Below, in pieces: positions 6,039 to 14,127 of a DNA stretch of 17,037 nucleotides. Positions within the stretch are counted from its first letter, which is position 1; each line of letters starts with the position of its first letter. The DNA lies in the NCBI GenBank assembly GCA_036446035.1, contig JAZFSG010000061.1, forward strand, positions 1 through 17,037, in the 5' to 3' direction. A program made the position numbers and the translations under genes. The stretch is from CAXMQS01 sp036446035 (lineage in GTDB: Bacteria; Actinomycetota; Acidimicrobiia; Spongiisociales; JAOTWH01). The notes under the pieces were generated by a model. That model was not told the DNA's origin and ran no database searches. It was given only the letters and a program-made list of their open reading frames with translations.

Positions 6039-7448
6039 ATGAAGCCCGTCATAACGCCCGACGAGTCGGCGCGGTTGGATGCCCTTGCCACCGATCCGGT
6101 TGAGGTCCTCATGGACAGGGCCGGTTTCGCCGTTGCGGTCGCTGCAGCAGATATGGGTGCCGGCTACGGGACCAAGGTGATGGTGCTGTGCGGACCGGGC
6201 AACAACGGCGGCGACGGGTACGTGGCGGCTCACTACCTCCGTCAGCGCGGCGTCGATGTCTCCATTCGGTCCCTGGTGTACCCCAAGGGTGAGGACTCAC
6301 CGGCAAGGCAGGCGGGGGCGGCTGCGGCAGCAGCCGGAGTCCCCATCGAGCTGATAGAGGGTCCCGAAGAGGCCGACCTCGTCGTCGATGCGCTCTTCGG
6401 CGGCGGCTTCCACGGCGTCCTGGAAGGCCCCGTTGCCATGTGGGCCGAGGCCGGCCATCGCGTGCTGGCGGTGGACCTGCCTTCCGGTCTCAACGGCACC
6501 CTGGGAACCGCGGCCGGCCCCTGCTTCACGGCCGAGCGCTCTGTCACCTTCGGGGCCCTCAAGACCGGCCACCTACTCGCCGACGGTCCTGCCCACAGTG
6601 GGGAGGTGCAAGTGGTCGACATCGGCCTGCCGGACGGTGAGGCCGAGCTCATGTTGTGCGAGTCCGAAGACGCACCGATCCCGTTGCGGCCCGTAGATGC
6701 CCACAAGTGGAGCACCGGATCCGTGTTGGTTGTCGGGGGCTCCCGCGGTCTCACGGGTGCGCCGCTGCTGGCCGCTCTGGCCGCTCTCCACGGAGGTGCC
6801 GGAGCGGTCAAGTTGGCTTGCCCGGGACGCCTCGATACGGCCTACGCCGCGCACCCCGAGATCATGACGGCCCCGATCGGGGAGGGAGAGAGCTTCGATG
6901 CCGTCGACGTCCCCGAGGTGCTGGCTGCGGCTCAGCGTTTCGACGTCATCCTGCTTGGACCCGGCATCGGGCCCGACCAAGAGAAGTTCGTGGCCGCCAT
7001 CGCCGACGGGCTAGAGGGAAACCTGTTGATCGATGCCGACGCCCTCAACGCCATCGGGTCTCCCGGCGTTCTGTCGTCGCGAAGTGGCGGGACCATCCTC
7101 ACGCCTCATGCGGGAGAGTTCCGCAGACTGTCCGACAAAGGGCCAACGCCGCGCGCCGCGTCCAAGCTCGCCGCAGAGACCTCTTCAGTCATCGTCCTCA
7201 AGGGCCCGACGACGCTGATAGCCGGTACCGATCGCTGGGCGGTCGCTAGCGGGGGCCCAGAACTTGCCACTGCCGGATCGGGCGATGTGCTGGCCGGCGC
7301 TATCGCATCGCTGTGGGCTCGCGGCCTTGACGCGGAGTCGGCGGCTCGGTCTGGGGCCTATTGGCACGGCCGCGCCGGGGCGGACCTGGCGAGTCATGGC
7401 GTCGTGACGGCAGACGCGCTGGCGATCCACATCGGGAGCTATCTGTGA
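6039..7448 (+). CDS. nnr: Bifunctional NAD(P)H-hydrate epimerase / ADP- or ATP-dependent NAD(P)H-hydrate dehydratase
   Basis: Nnr repairs hydrated NAD(P)H: the N-terminal YjeF_N domain epimerises NAD(P)HX and the C-terminal ribokinase-like domain dehydrates the S form at the cost of a nucleotide. At 469 residues it is a full-length fusion. The epimerase half (about 1-210) has GPGNNGGDG at 52-60, VDALFGGGF and VDLPSGLNG. The dehydratase half (about 218-469) has VVGGSRGLTGAP, LLGPGIGP, LLIDADALNAIG, LTPHAGEFRRL, VLKGPTTLI and the nucleotide/catalytic motif ATAGSGDVLAGA (GSGD 413-416). It heads a plus-strand unit with alr, whose GTG overlaps its TGA by 4 bp. The nnr-alr pairing is typical of actinobacteria. 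Confidence 0.97.
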   Translation: MKPVITPDESARLDALATDPVEVLMDRAGFAVAVAAADMGAGYGTKVMVLCGPGNNGGDGYVAAHYLRQRGVDVSIRSLVYPKGEDSPARQAGAAAAAAGVPIELIEGPEEADLVVDALFGGGFHGVLEGPVAMWAEAGHRVLAVDLPSGLNGTLGTAAGPCFTAERSVTFGALKTGHLLADGPAHSGEVQVVDIGLPDGEAELMLCESEDAPIPLRPVDAHKWSTGSVLVVGGSRGLTGAPLLAALAALHGGAGAVKLACPGRLDTAYAAHPEIMTAPIGEGESFDAVDVPEVLAAAQRFDVILLGPGIGPDQEKFVAAIADGLEGNLLIDADALNAIGSPGVLSSRSGGTILTPHAGEFRRLSDKGPTPRAASKLAAETSSVIVLKGPTTLIAGTDRWAVASGGPELATAGSGDVLAGAIASLWARGLDAESAARSGAYWHGRAGADLASHGVVTADALAIHIGSYL

Positions 7449-8533
7449 GGCCATCCGTTGTTGAAGTTGACCTCAGGGCGATCAGGCACAACGCGGCGAC
7501 CCTGGTCGACGCGGTGGCGCCTGCCAAGTTGTGCGCGGTCGTCAAGGCCGATGGCTACGGCCACGGCGATGTCCCTGTCGCTGAGGCAGCGGTCGAGGGT
7601 GGTGCCGCCTGGCTGGCGGTCGCTCTGGTCGAGGAGGGGGTTCGTCTGCGCGAGGCGGGGATCGAGGCTCCGATCCTGGTGCTGTCGGAGCCTGCTCTCG
7701 ACGACGCCGCCGCAATCGTCAACTGGCGGCTGACCCCTACTGCCTATCGCACCGAGTTCGTCGATGCCCTCGACGCGACAGGTGCCCCTATAGGCGTCCA
7801 CGTCAAGGTCGACACCGGGATGCACCGAGTCGGCGCCGATGCCGCGACGGCCATTGAGGTAGCGGCGGCCGTCTCCAACGGCGTCAACCTTCGCCTCGAA
7901 GGCCTGTGGACCCATTTCGCCGTGGCCGAAGATGACGCCGAGTTCACGAAACGCCAGACAGAGGAGCTCACTGCCGTCGCATCCCGGCTGCGGGGCGCCG
8001 GGATGCCACCAGACATGCTGCATGCCGCCAACTCCGCCGGAGCCCTTGGCTATCCCGAGGCGCGACTAGACATGGTTCGCTGCGGTATCGCGCTGTATGG
8101 GTTGGCGCCGGGACCAGCATTCGAGGCCAACCTGCGGCCGGCGATGGCCGTCAAGTCCAAGGTGTCTTTCTCCAGGCGTCTGCCTGCCGAGGCTCGCCCG
8201 AGCTATGGCCGGGTACGGTCACTGCCAGCAGAGTCGACCGTGGCGACGGTTCCCATCGGCTACGCCGACGGTGTGGCGCGGCGTCTCGGCGCAACCGGAG
8301 GCGAGGTGCTCATAGGCGGCAATCGCCATCCGTTCGCGGGAACGGTGACTATGGACCACATAGTTGTCGATTGCGGCGACGCCGAAGTGAACGTTGGTGA
8401 CGACGTCGTTGTTCTTGGGCGCCAGGGAGACGAAGAGATCACAGCCGATGAGTGGGCGAGGCGGCTCGAAACGATCAACTACGAGATCGTCTGCGACTTC
8501 GGTCCGCGACTGCCACGTCGGTATCTGACGTGA
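7445..8533 (+). CDS. alr: Alanine racemase
   Basis: This PLP enzyme interconverts L- and D-alanine, giving D-Ala for peptidoglycan. It is 362 residues, normal length. The PLP lysine is K34 in AVVKADGYGHG; the barrel shows KVDTGMHRVG, AANSAGAL and RCGIALYGLAPG. The second catalytic residue is Y273 in VPIGYADGVARRLG, and the C-terminal beta domain contains GTVTMDHIVVDCG. The GTG start at 7445 overlaps the nnr stop as GTGA and gives the expected N-terminus (RPSVVEVDLRAIRHN). A longer in-frame opening upstream lies inside nnr and has no homology in kind. The 3' end overlaps the next gene, so three genes are coupled. Confidence 0.97.
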   Translation: MRPSVVEVDLRAIRHNAATLVDAVAPAKLCAVVKADGYGHGDVPVAEAAVEGGAAWLAVALVEEGVRLREAGIEAPILVLSEPALDDAAAIVNWRLTPTAYRTEFVDALDATGAPIGVHVKVDTGMHRVGADAATAIEVAAAVSNGVNLRLEGLWTHFAVAEDDAEFTKRQTEELTAVASRLRGAGMPPDMLHAANSAGALGYPEARLDMVRCGIALYGLAPGPAFEANLRPAMAVKSKVSFSRRLPAEARPSYGRVRSLPAESTVATVPIGYADGVARRLGATGGEVLIGGNRHPFAGTVTMDHIVVDCGDAEVNVGDDVVVLGRQGDEEITADEWARRLETINYEIVCDFGPRLPRRYLT

Positions 8534-9441
8534 CACTCACCTCGGTTCCTGGAGTCGAGGTCGGTCACTACACCGACCGGGAGGGGCTGACCGGGGTCAC
8601 GGTTATGACCTTCCCCGAGCCCAACGTCGCCACCGGCGAGGTGCGCGGGGCGGCGCCGGGGACTCGCGAGATCGCACTTCTACAACCCGGCTCGAGGATC
8701 GAGAACATCCAGGCGCTGGTGTTCTCTGGCGGCAGTGCTTATGGCCTTGCCAGCGCAGACGGAGTGGTCTCGGCGCTGGTTGCTGACGGCAAGGGGCATA
8801 GAACCATCAACGACATTCTCGTGCCCATCGTCCCCACCGCCATCATCTTCGACCTCATGATCGGCGACGAGAGCGCCAGGCCGGGACCGGCTGAAGGAGC
8901 AGCGGCCTATGCGGCACGGAGCACAGGGCCTGTAGCTATGGGCAACGTTGGGGCAGGGACCGGAGCGACCGTTGCCGGCTGGCGCGGTCGCGACGCGGTA
9001 CGCAAAGGGGGAGTCGGATCGGCTGCGGTCGACGTCGGCGACACCGTTGTTGGGGCGCTGGCCGTCGTCAATGCTGTTGGCGATGTGTTCACCCTCGAGG
9101 GGGAACCGCTCACCGATGGGCCGTTGGTGCCGCCGATCGAGCCCAAGCCGCCGTCACAGGCGGAGCTGGCCAATACCACCCTCCTCGCCATCGTCACCAA
9201 CGCCAGCCTGTCACGCACCGACCTGATGAGGCTCAACGTCCGCGGCCACGACGCCATGGGGGCCTGTGTTAGGCCCGGCCATACGCGATATGACGGAGAC
9301 ATCGCCTATGCGGTCTCCTGTGGTTCGCTCGAGTCAGACGCAGACGCAGTTGGCGAGGCGGCGTTCGTCGCTGCGGCGCGGGCCATCGAGGGGGCGATTC
9401 GGGCTGCCGAGCCTGCGGGCGGCATCCCTGCCATGGGCTAG
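8530..9441 (+). CDS. P1 family peptidase, S58 (DmpA/BapA-like) Ntn-hydrolase
   Basis: A 303-residue enzyme of the DmpA/BapA/P1 family: self-processing N-terminal-nucleophile aminopeptidases acting on small peptides, in some members D- or beta-amino acid peptides. Family motifs are VPGVEVGHYTD at the start, FSGGSAYGLASADGV at 66-80, GNVGAGTGAT near 138-147, and AELANTTLLAIVTNASL, where chain cleavage is expected at about N215/T216 to free a threonine nucleophile. The RGHDAMGACVRPGHTRYDGD segment closes the active site. The GTG at 8530 overlaps the alr stop (GTGA) and gives the usual short N-terminus. Coupling to alanine racemase suggests handling of peptides, perhaps D-Ala-containing; that substrate is inference. 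It ends 8 bp from the convergent malic enzyme gene. Confidence 0.9.
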   Translation: MTLTSVPGVEVGHYTDREGLTGVTVMTFPEPNVATGEVRGAAPGTREIALLQPGSRIENIQALVFSGGSAYGLASADGVVSALVADGKGHRTINDILVPIVPTAIIFDLMIGDESARPGPAEGAAAYAARSTGPVAMGNVGAGTGATVAGWRGRDAVRKGGVGSAAVDVGDTVVGALAVVNAVGDVFTLEGEPLTDGPLVPPIEPKPPSQAELANTTLLAIVTNASLSRTDLMRLNVRGHDAMGACVRPGHTRYDGDIAYAVSCGSLESDADAVGEAAFVAAARAIEGAIRAAEPAGGIPAMG

Positions 9442-9449
9442 GGGCTTCT

Positions 9450-11723
9450 CTAGACGGCAGCCGCCTTGCGTTGTGCGTCGAGAACGGCGATGGCCGTGAG
9501 GTTGACGATGTCGCTCACCGAGGCGTCGCGTTGCAGCACGTGAACCGACTTCGAGAGTCCGGTGAGGATGGGCCCAACCACCTCGGCTCCGCCGATGCGA
9601 TCGAGCAGCTTGTACGAGGCGCTGGCCGCCGTCAGGTTCGGGAAGACGAGCACATTGGCTTCGCCGCCCAAGCGATTGAAGGGGTAGCGCCGGTCCAGGA
9701 GCTCGGGTAACACCGCGGTGTCTGCTTGCATCTCCCCGTCCAGTGGAAGGTCGGGCGCCGCCTGTCGACAGATCTCGATGGCTCGTCTGACCCGTGCCGG
9801 CTCTTCACCGCCGGCGCTGCCGAAGTTGCTGTAGCTGAGGAGGGCAACCCTCGGCTCCATGTCGAACTCGCTACGGGCAGATTCCGCCGCCGACAGCGCG
9901 ATCTCCGCAAGCTGCTCCGATGTCGGCAACAGGTTTACCGCGCAATCTGCGAAGACGAAGGCCCGCCCGCGCACCACGACGACATACAGGGCACTCACGA
10001 TCGTCCTTCCCTCTTCGAGCGGGAGTATCTGAAGGGCTGGTCTCAGAGTCGCCGGGTAATTGGTCGTAAGCCCACCGATCACCGCGTCGGTATCGCCCGA
10101 ATGAGCCATCATGGCGGCGAAGTAGTCGGGATCGCTGAGCGACCGACGGGCGTCCTCAAGCGTCAGCCCCCTCCGTCGACGTAGCTCGAACAGCTCATGG
10201 GCGTATCGATCAGCCTGCTCTGGAGACTGCCACGGATCCAGGACGAGGATGTCGTCGAGCTCGATTTCGATCTCCGCGGCTTTCGCCTCGATTTCGTGGA
10301 GCGGACCGAGAATGACGGGGCTGGCGATGCCCTCGTCGCGCACCCGGCGCGCCGCCCGCACCGTCCGGGCGTCGGCGCCGTGGGGGTACACGATCCGCAT
10401 GGGGCGCTCGCGGGCTCTTAGGGCAATGCCGTGGAGGAGGCCATAGGTGGCGCGGAACTTGCCGCGCAATTCCTCGCGATAGGCGTCCAAGTCATCGAGG
10501 GGAAGCGAGGCCACGCCCTCGGCCATAGCAGCTTCGGCTACCGCCGGCGCCACCGTGGTCAGCACTCGACTATCGAACGGCTTCGGGATGAGATAGTCCG
10601 GTCCGAACGACAGGTGTTCGAGTCCGTATGCCTTGAGCACGGACTCGGGCACAGCCTCGTGGGCGAGAGCGGCAAGGGCACGAGCCGCCGCTGCCTTCAT
10701 CCCATCCGTTATCGACGTCGCCCTGACGTCGAGGGCACCTCGGAAGATGAATGGGAAGCCGAGGACGTTGTTCACCTGGTTGGGGTAATCGCTGCGGCCC
10801 GTTGCCACGATGGCATCTGGACGTGCTTGCCTGGCGTCTTCGTATGTGATCTCGGGGTCAGGATTGGCGAGAGCGAAGACGATGGGCTTGTCGGCCATGC
10901 TCTGCACCATCTCGGGGCTAACGATGCCAGCCTGGCTGACGCCGATGAACACGTCGGCGCCGACCATGGCGTCGGCCAGCGTGTGACTGTCCCTTTCCGT
11001 GGCGAACTCTGCCTTGTGGGCAGGGAGGTCATCCCTGTCACTGCGGATGACCCCTCTGGAGTCAACCAGCACGATGTTGTCGCGGTGGGCACCGAGCTGA
11101 ACGAGGAATCGGGCGGAGGCGATGCCCGCAGCCCCCGCTCCGCTGAACACCACGTACACGTCCTCGATGGCGCGATCGGTTAGCTCCAGGGAGTTCAGGA
11201 GAGCGGCGCCGGCGATGATCGCCGTGCCGTGTTGGTCGTCGTGGAACACCGGGATCGGCAGCTCCTCGCGAAGCGTGCTCTCGATGATGAAGCACTCAGG
11301 GGCCTTGATGTCCTCGAGGTTGATACCGGCGACCGTTGGATACAGGAGGCGACAGAACTGCATGACGTCTTCAGGGTCGGCGGCATCGATCTCGAGGTCG
11401 AAGACATCGATGTCGGCGAAGCGCTTGAAGAGGACTGCTTTGCCCTCCATAACCGGTTTCGAGGCGAGCGGTCCGATGTCGCCGAGCCCGAGAACGGCGG
11501 TTCCGTTGCTGACAACGGCGACGAGGTTACCGCGGTTGGTGTATGAGAAGACATCCTCGGGATAGTCGCGGATCCGCAGGCACGGCTCGGCCACTCCGGG
11601 GGTGTAGGCGAGAGCCAGGTCGTGCTGGGTTGCCGTCGGCTTGGTGGCCCGGACTTCGGTCTTCCCCGGCCGACCTTGCTGGTGATAGTCGAGGGCCTCG
11701 CTGAACTGGGGAGCGTCGCTCAT
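9450..11723 (-). CDS. maeB: NADP-dependent malic enzyme fused to a phosphotransacetylase-like domain
   Basis: The enzyme decarboxylates malate to pyruvate with NAD(P)H production. It is a 757-residue MaeB-type fusion. The malic part (about 1-410) has LALAYTPGVAEPC, VSNGTAVLGLGDIGP, KPVMEGKAVLFKRFADID, NLEDIKAPECFIIE, VFHDDQHGTA and the Rossmann motif FSGAGAAGIASARFL; later VFALANPDPEI and NNVLGFPFIFRGALDVRA. The PTA-like part (about 430-757) has RIVYPHGADARTVRAA, MMAHSGDTDAVIGGLT, LSYSNFGSAGGEE, DGEMQADTA and NVLVFPNLTAASASYKLL; in this group it is thought to bind acetyl-CoA as a regulatory domain. ATG 11721-11723 fits the family start. It stands alone on the minus strand, interrupting the plus-strand core locus. 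Confidence 0.96.
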   Translation of the reverse strand: MSDAPQFSEALDYHQQGRPGKTEVRATKPTATQHDLALAYTPGVAEPCLRIRDYPEDVFSYTNRGNLVAVVSNGTAVLGLGDIGPLASKPVMEGKAVLFKRFADIDVFDLEIDAADPEDVMQFCRLLYPTVAGINLEDIKAPECFIIESTLREELPIPVFHDDQHGTAIIAGAALLNSLELTDRAIEDVYVVFSGAGAAGIASARFLVQLGAHRDNIVLVDSRGVIRSDRDDLPAHKAEFATERDSHTLADAMVGADVFIGVSQAGIVSPEMVQSMADKPIVFALANPDPEITYEDARQARPDAIVATGRSDYPNQVNNVLGFPFIFRGALDVRATSITDGMKAAAARALAALAHEAVPESVLKAYGLEHLSFGPDYLIPKPFDSRVLTTVAPAVAEAAMAEGVASLPLDDLDAYREELRGKFRATYGLLHGIALRARERPMRIVYPHGADARTVRAARRVRDEGIASPVILGPLHEIEAKAAEIEIELDDILVLDPWQSPEQADRYAHELFELRRRRGLTLEDARRSLSDPDYFAAMMAHSGDTDAVIGGLTTNYPATLRPALQILPLEEGRTIVSALYVVVVRGRAFVFADCAVNLLPTSEQLAEIALSAAESARSEFDMEPRVALLSYSNFGSAGGEEPARVRRAIEICRQAAPDLPLDGEMQADTAVLPELLDRRYPFNRLGGEANVLVFPNLTAASASYKLLDRIGGAEVVGPILTGLSKSVHVLQRDASVSDIVNLTAIAVLDAQRKAAAV

Positions 11724-11835
11724 GGTTTACCGTTCTGTCGTTGTTTGCCCCCCACGCTACGGCATCGGTGGTCGACTTATCCGGGGCCGAAAGACCCGAG
11801 TGCACTGGAGGCGACTTATTGGCCTGCGAGGCAAC

Positions 11836-11865
11836 CCGACACTCGCCAGCGGTTCTTCTTAGAAT
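11836..11865 (+). promoter_or_regulatory. Candidate promoter for the udg-tsaEB-rimI-tsaD run
   Basis: TAGAAT at 11860-11865 is a fair -10 element. CCGACA at 11836-11841, 18 bp upstream, is a weak -35. It lies in the 166 bp divergent gap between maeB and the glycosylase gene, with the ribosome binding site GGAGG 15 bases further on. No other promoter-like stretch in the gap looks better. Confidence 0.35.
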
Positions 11866-11889
11866 CGCCCGGCCCGCTGTGGAGGACCG

Positions 11890-12495
11890 TTGCCAACTGA
11901 GCTCGATCAGCTTTCCGTCGTGGCGTCATCGTGCACCAACTGTGGTTTGTCCGAGTCGCGCACTCAGGTCGTGTTCGGTGACGGCGATCCCGGTGCCGAT
12001 CTCATGTTCATCGGCGAAGGCCCCGGGTTCAACGAAGACCAGCAGGGCCTCCCGTTCGTTGGCAAGTCAGGGGAGCTGCTCGACGAACTTCTCGCCGAGA
12101 TCGGCTTGCATCGCAATGAGGTCTACATCGCCAATGTCGTGAAGTGCCGGCCGCCCGGCAACCGCGATCCACGACCGGACGAGATCGACGCCTGCAAGGG
12201 CTATCTGCGTCGCCAGCTCGAGCTCATCCAGCCTCGAGTCGTGGTAACGCTCGGCAACTTCTCCAGCAAACTCCTTCTCAAGACCACGACCGGTATCACC
12301 CGTTTGCGCGGCCGGTCGTATCCGTGGTGGGGGCGCCACCTCGTGCCGACCTTCCATCCGGCGGCGGGCCTACGGGGCGGCCCCCGTGTGGTCGATCAGC
12401 TCAGAGAGGACTTCGCCATCGTCAAGGAGCTACTCGGCGCGGCTCAGCCATCGCCGGCACCCGAGGCTGAGGAGCAGTTGGGGCTCTTCTCGTGA
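11890..12495 (+). CDS. Uracil-DNA glycosylase, type 4 (Fe-S cluster)
   Basis: The enzyme removes uracil arising from cytosine deamination, starting base-excision repair. It is 201 residues, typical for family 4. Motif 1 is GEGPGFNEDQQGLPFVGKSGELLD from residue 42. The four cysteines expected to hold the 4Fe-4S cluster are C15 and C18 (CTNCGL), C86 (VVKCRPPGNRDP) and C102. The second active-site motif is PTFHPAAGLR with H156. The start is TTG at 11890, chosen for GGAGG at 11881-11885 with 4-base spacing and the normal family N-terminus. The C-terminus ends in a short acidic QLGLFS tail. Its stop overlaps the tsaE GTG by 4 bp, so it leads a coupled run. Confidence 0.93.
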   Translation: MPTELDQLSVVASSCTNCGLSESRTQVVFGDGDPGADLMFIGEGPGFNEDQQGLPFVGKSGELLDELLAEIGLHRNEVYIANVVKCRPPGNRDPRPDEIDACKGYLRRQLELIQPRVVVTLGNFSSKLLLKTTTGITRLRGRSYPWWGRHLVPTFHPAAGLRGGPRVVDQLREDFAIVKELLGAAQPSPAPEAEEQLGLFS

Positions 12496-12938
12496 AGATC
12501 GAATGTGCCGGAGTTGCCGACACGATGGCAGTTGGCAGGCGGTTGGCATCGTTGCTGCGCCCCGGCGATGTCGTGCTGCTGGCTGGCCGCCTCGGGGCGG
12601 GCAAGACGGTGTTCGTCAGTGGAATCGCCGAAGGCCTTGGGATCGATGCCAGGATCACCAGCCCGTCTTTTGTCCTTGTCCGAAGCTATGTGGGCTTTCT
12701 CGGGCTGACCCATGCCGACGCCTATCGGCTTGGCAGCAGCGGTGAACTCGAGGACTTAGGCCTCGAAGAGACCGTTGGCGACGGCGTGCTGGTTATCGAG
12801 TGGGGCAATGCGTTGGGCTCGACGTTCGGTGAGGATGCCCTCGTCGTTTCCATCGAGGTTGGTTCCGGCGACGCCCGTACTATCACTCTCGAGGCCAGGG
12901 GCTCGTGGCGAGCTCGTGCGCTGGAGGAGCTTGCTTGA
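12492..12938 (+). CDS. tsaE: tRNA threonylcarbamoyladenosine biosynthesis ATPase TsaE
   Basis: TsaE is the P-loop ATPase that drives cycling of the TsaB-TsaD complex making t6A37 in ANN-decoding tRNAs. The protein is 148 residues, normal size. Walker A is GRLGAGKT at 32-39, followed by ITSPSFVLV, the HADAYRL motif at 74-80 and VIEWGNAL at 101-108, whose E103-W104 pair is diagnostic of the family. The GTG start at 12492 overlaps the glycosylase stop (GTGA); the 3' end overlaps tsaB. The tsaE-tsaB-rimI-tsaD order is the standard actinobacterial one. Confidence 0.96.
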   Translation: MKIECAGVADTMAVGRRLASLLRPGDVVLLAGRLGAGKTVFVSGIAEGLGIDARITSPSFVLVRSYVGFLGLTHADAYRLGSSGELEDLGLEETVGDGVLVIEWGNALGSTFGEDALVVSIEVGSGDARTITLEARGSWRARALEELA

Positions 12939-13642
12939 AGATACTTGCGATCGAGAGCGCGACGCCTGCGTCGTCGGTGGCCGTTGGCGATGGCGGTCAG
13001 CTGCTGGCTATGGCGCTCAACGTCAATAGGCGTGGTCATGTGGGGTTCTTGACGGACGCCGTTGATTTCTGCATGCGCAAGGCAGAGCTCAAGCCAGGCG
13101 ACCTCGATTCCATCATCGTCGATGTTGGGCCGGGGGCGTTCACCGGCATCAGGGCTGGGATAGCCACGGCCCAGGGCGTCGGTGCCGCCGTAGGCGTTCC
13201 GGTGATGGCAGCGTCGGCACTGGACGCGTTGGCGTTCCGTGCCGCGACCGGACACCGCCGCATCTGGCCGCTGATCGACGCACGGCGGGGCGAGTTCGCG
13301 ACCGCCTCCTATCGGCCTGTTCCCGGCGGTGTTGTCAAGGAAACGCTGCCTGAGCTGCTTTCGCCAGAAGCGCTGAGGGCCACGCTCGACTCGGATCCGG
13401 AGAACTCGCTCGTCGTGGGTAACTGGCACGTACTTCCATCCGAGGTCTTGAGAGGGCTGCACCGCGTCAAGACGGGGCGCCCGCGCTATCCGTCTGCAGA
13501 TGTGCTCCTCGAGCTGGCCGCACAGCGGACAGCGCACTCGGGAGTGGCGCCATCGGCCGAGGTGCGTCCGCTGTACCTGCGCCAGCCGGACACCGACATC
13601 AACTGGAAGACCTTCAGGACTGAGGGCGTATGGCCAGAGTGA
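12935..13642 (+). CDS. tsaB: tRNA threonylcarbamoyladenosine biosynthesis protein TsaB
   Basis: TsaB is the non-catalytic ASKHA-fold partner that dimerises with TsaD. From TTG 12935 it is 235 residues. That start overlaps the tsaE stop (TTGA), has GGAGG at 12923-12927 with 7-base spacing, and gives the expected KILAIESATPASSVAV beginning. The core family motif is VDVGPGAFTGIRAGIATAQG, followed by VMAASALDALAF and PLIDARRGEFATASY. The C-terminal PLYLRQPD is typical. A longer frame starting at 12905 would run inside tsaE and is not favoured. The gene overlaps rimI at its end. Confidence 0.95.
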   Translation: MKILAIESATPASSVAVGDGGQLLAMALNVNRRGHVGFLTDAVDFCMRKAELKPGDLDSIIVDVGPGAFTGIRAGIATAQGVGAAVGVPVMAASALDALAFRAATGHRRIWPLIDARRGEFATASYRPVPGGVVKETLPELLSPEALRATLDSDPENSLVVGNWHVLPSEVLRGLHRVKTGRPRYPSADVLLELAAQRTAHSGVAPSAEVRPLYLRQPDTDINWKTFRTEGVWPE

Positions 13643-14127
13643 TGACCCACATCCGCGACATGACTCTCGACGACATCGATGCCGTGCTCACGATCGAGCA
13701 GGCCACCTTCAGTGCCCCTTGGTCGCGCCAGATGCTCACGGACGAGCTCGGGGCATCTCGTCGCAACTACATCGTGCTGGAAGGCCCGGCCGGACTCGAG
13801 GGCTATGGGGGGGTGATGGTGACCGAAGATGAGGGGCACGTCATGACGATCGCTGTCACCCATGACATGCAGGGGCGCGGCTATGGGACCGGCCTGATGG
13901 TCACGCTGCTCCAGGCGGCGATCGAGATGGGCGCAACTCGAATGCTGCTGGAAGTACGACCCTCGAATAGAGCCGCCAGGCGGATGTATCAGAAGTTCGG
14001 TTTCGTGCCGGTTGGGATTCGTCCTCGGTACTACCGCGACGAGGACGCGATCGTGATGTGGGTCGACGATGCAGAAACCGAATCGTTCGCCGCGAGGCTC
14101 GAGGAACTGGACAAGACATGGCGTTGA
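13630..14127 (+). CDS. rimI: Ribosomal-protein-S18-alanine N-acetyltransferase-like GNAT
   Basis: A 165-residue GNAT acetyltransferase placed between tsaB and tsaD, the usual position of rimI. RimI acetylates protein N-termini (S18 in E. coli; broader in actinobacteria). Motifs are IEQATFSAPWSRQML near the N-terminus, the acetyl-CoA loop TIAVTHDMQGRGYGTGLM, LLEVRPSNRAARRMYQKFGF and VGIRPRYYRDEDAIVMW. The start is uncertain: ATG 13630 has GAGGG very close (3 bases), while GTG 13639 and ATG 13642, which overlap the tsaB stop, would shorten it by 3-4 residues without touching the fold. It overlaps tsaD by 10 bp. Confidence 0.92.
   Translation: MARVMTHIRDMTLDDIDAVLTIEQATFSAPWSRQMLTDELGASRRNYIVLEGPAGLEGYGGVMVTEDEGHVMTIAVTHDMQGRGYGTGLMVTLLQAAIEMGATRMLLEVRPSNRAARRMYQKFGFVPVGIRPRYYRDEDAIVMWVDDAETESFAARLEELDKTWR

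Noticed and set aside
10431..11183. 250-residue plus-strand open frame opposite maeB
   Set aside because: Antisense to conserved malic enzyme motifs; no start signal or domain.
11773..11819. Direct repeat CGACTTAT (11773-11780 and 11812-11819) in the maeB/UDG divergent gap
   Set aside because: Only 8 bp, 39 bp apart; may be a regulator site but chance cannot be excluded.
12722..13537. 271-residue minus-strand open frame opposite tsaE/tsaB
   Set aside because: Antisense shadow of two well-supported overlapping genes; low-complexity Arg/Pro/Ser-rich product, no motif.
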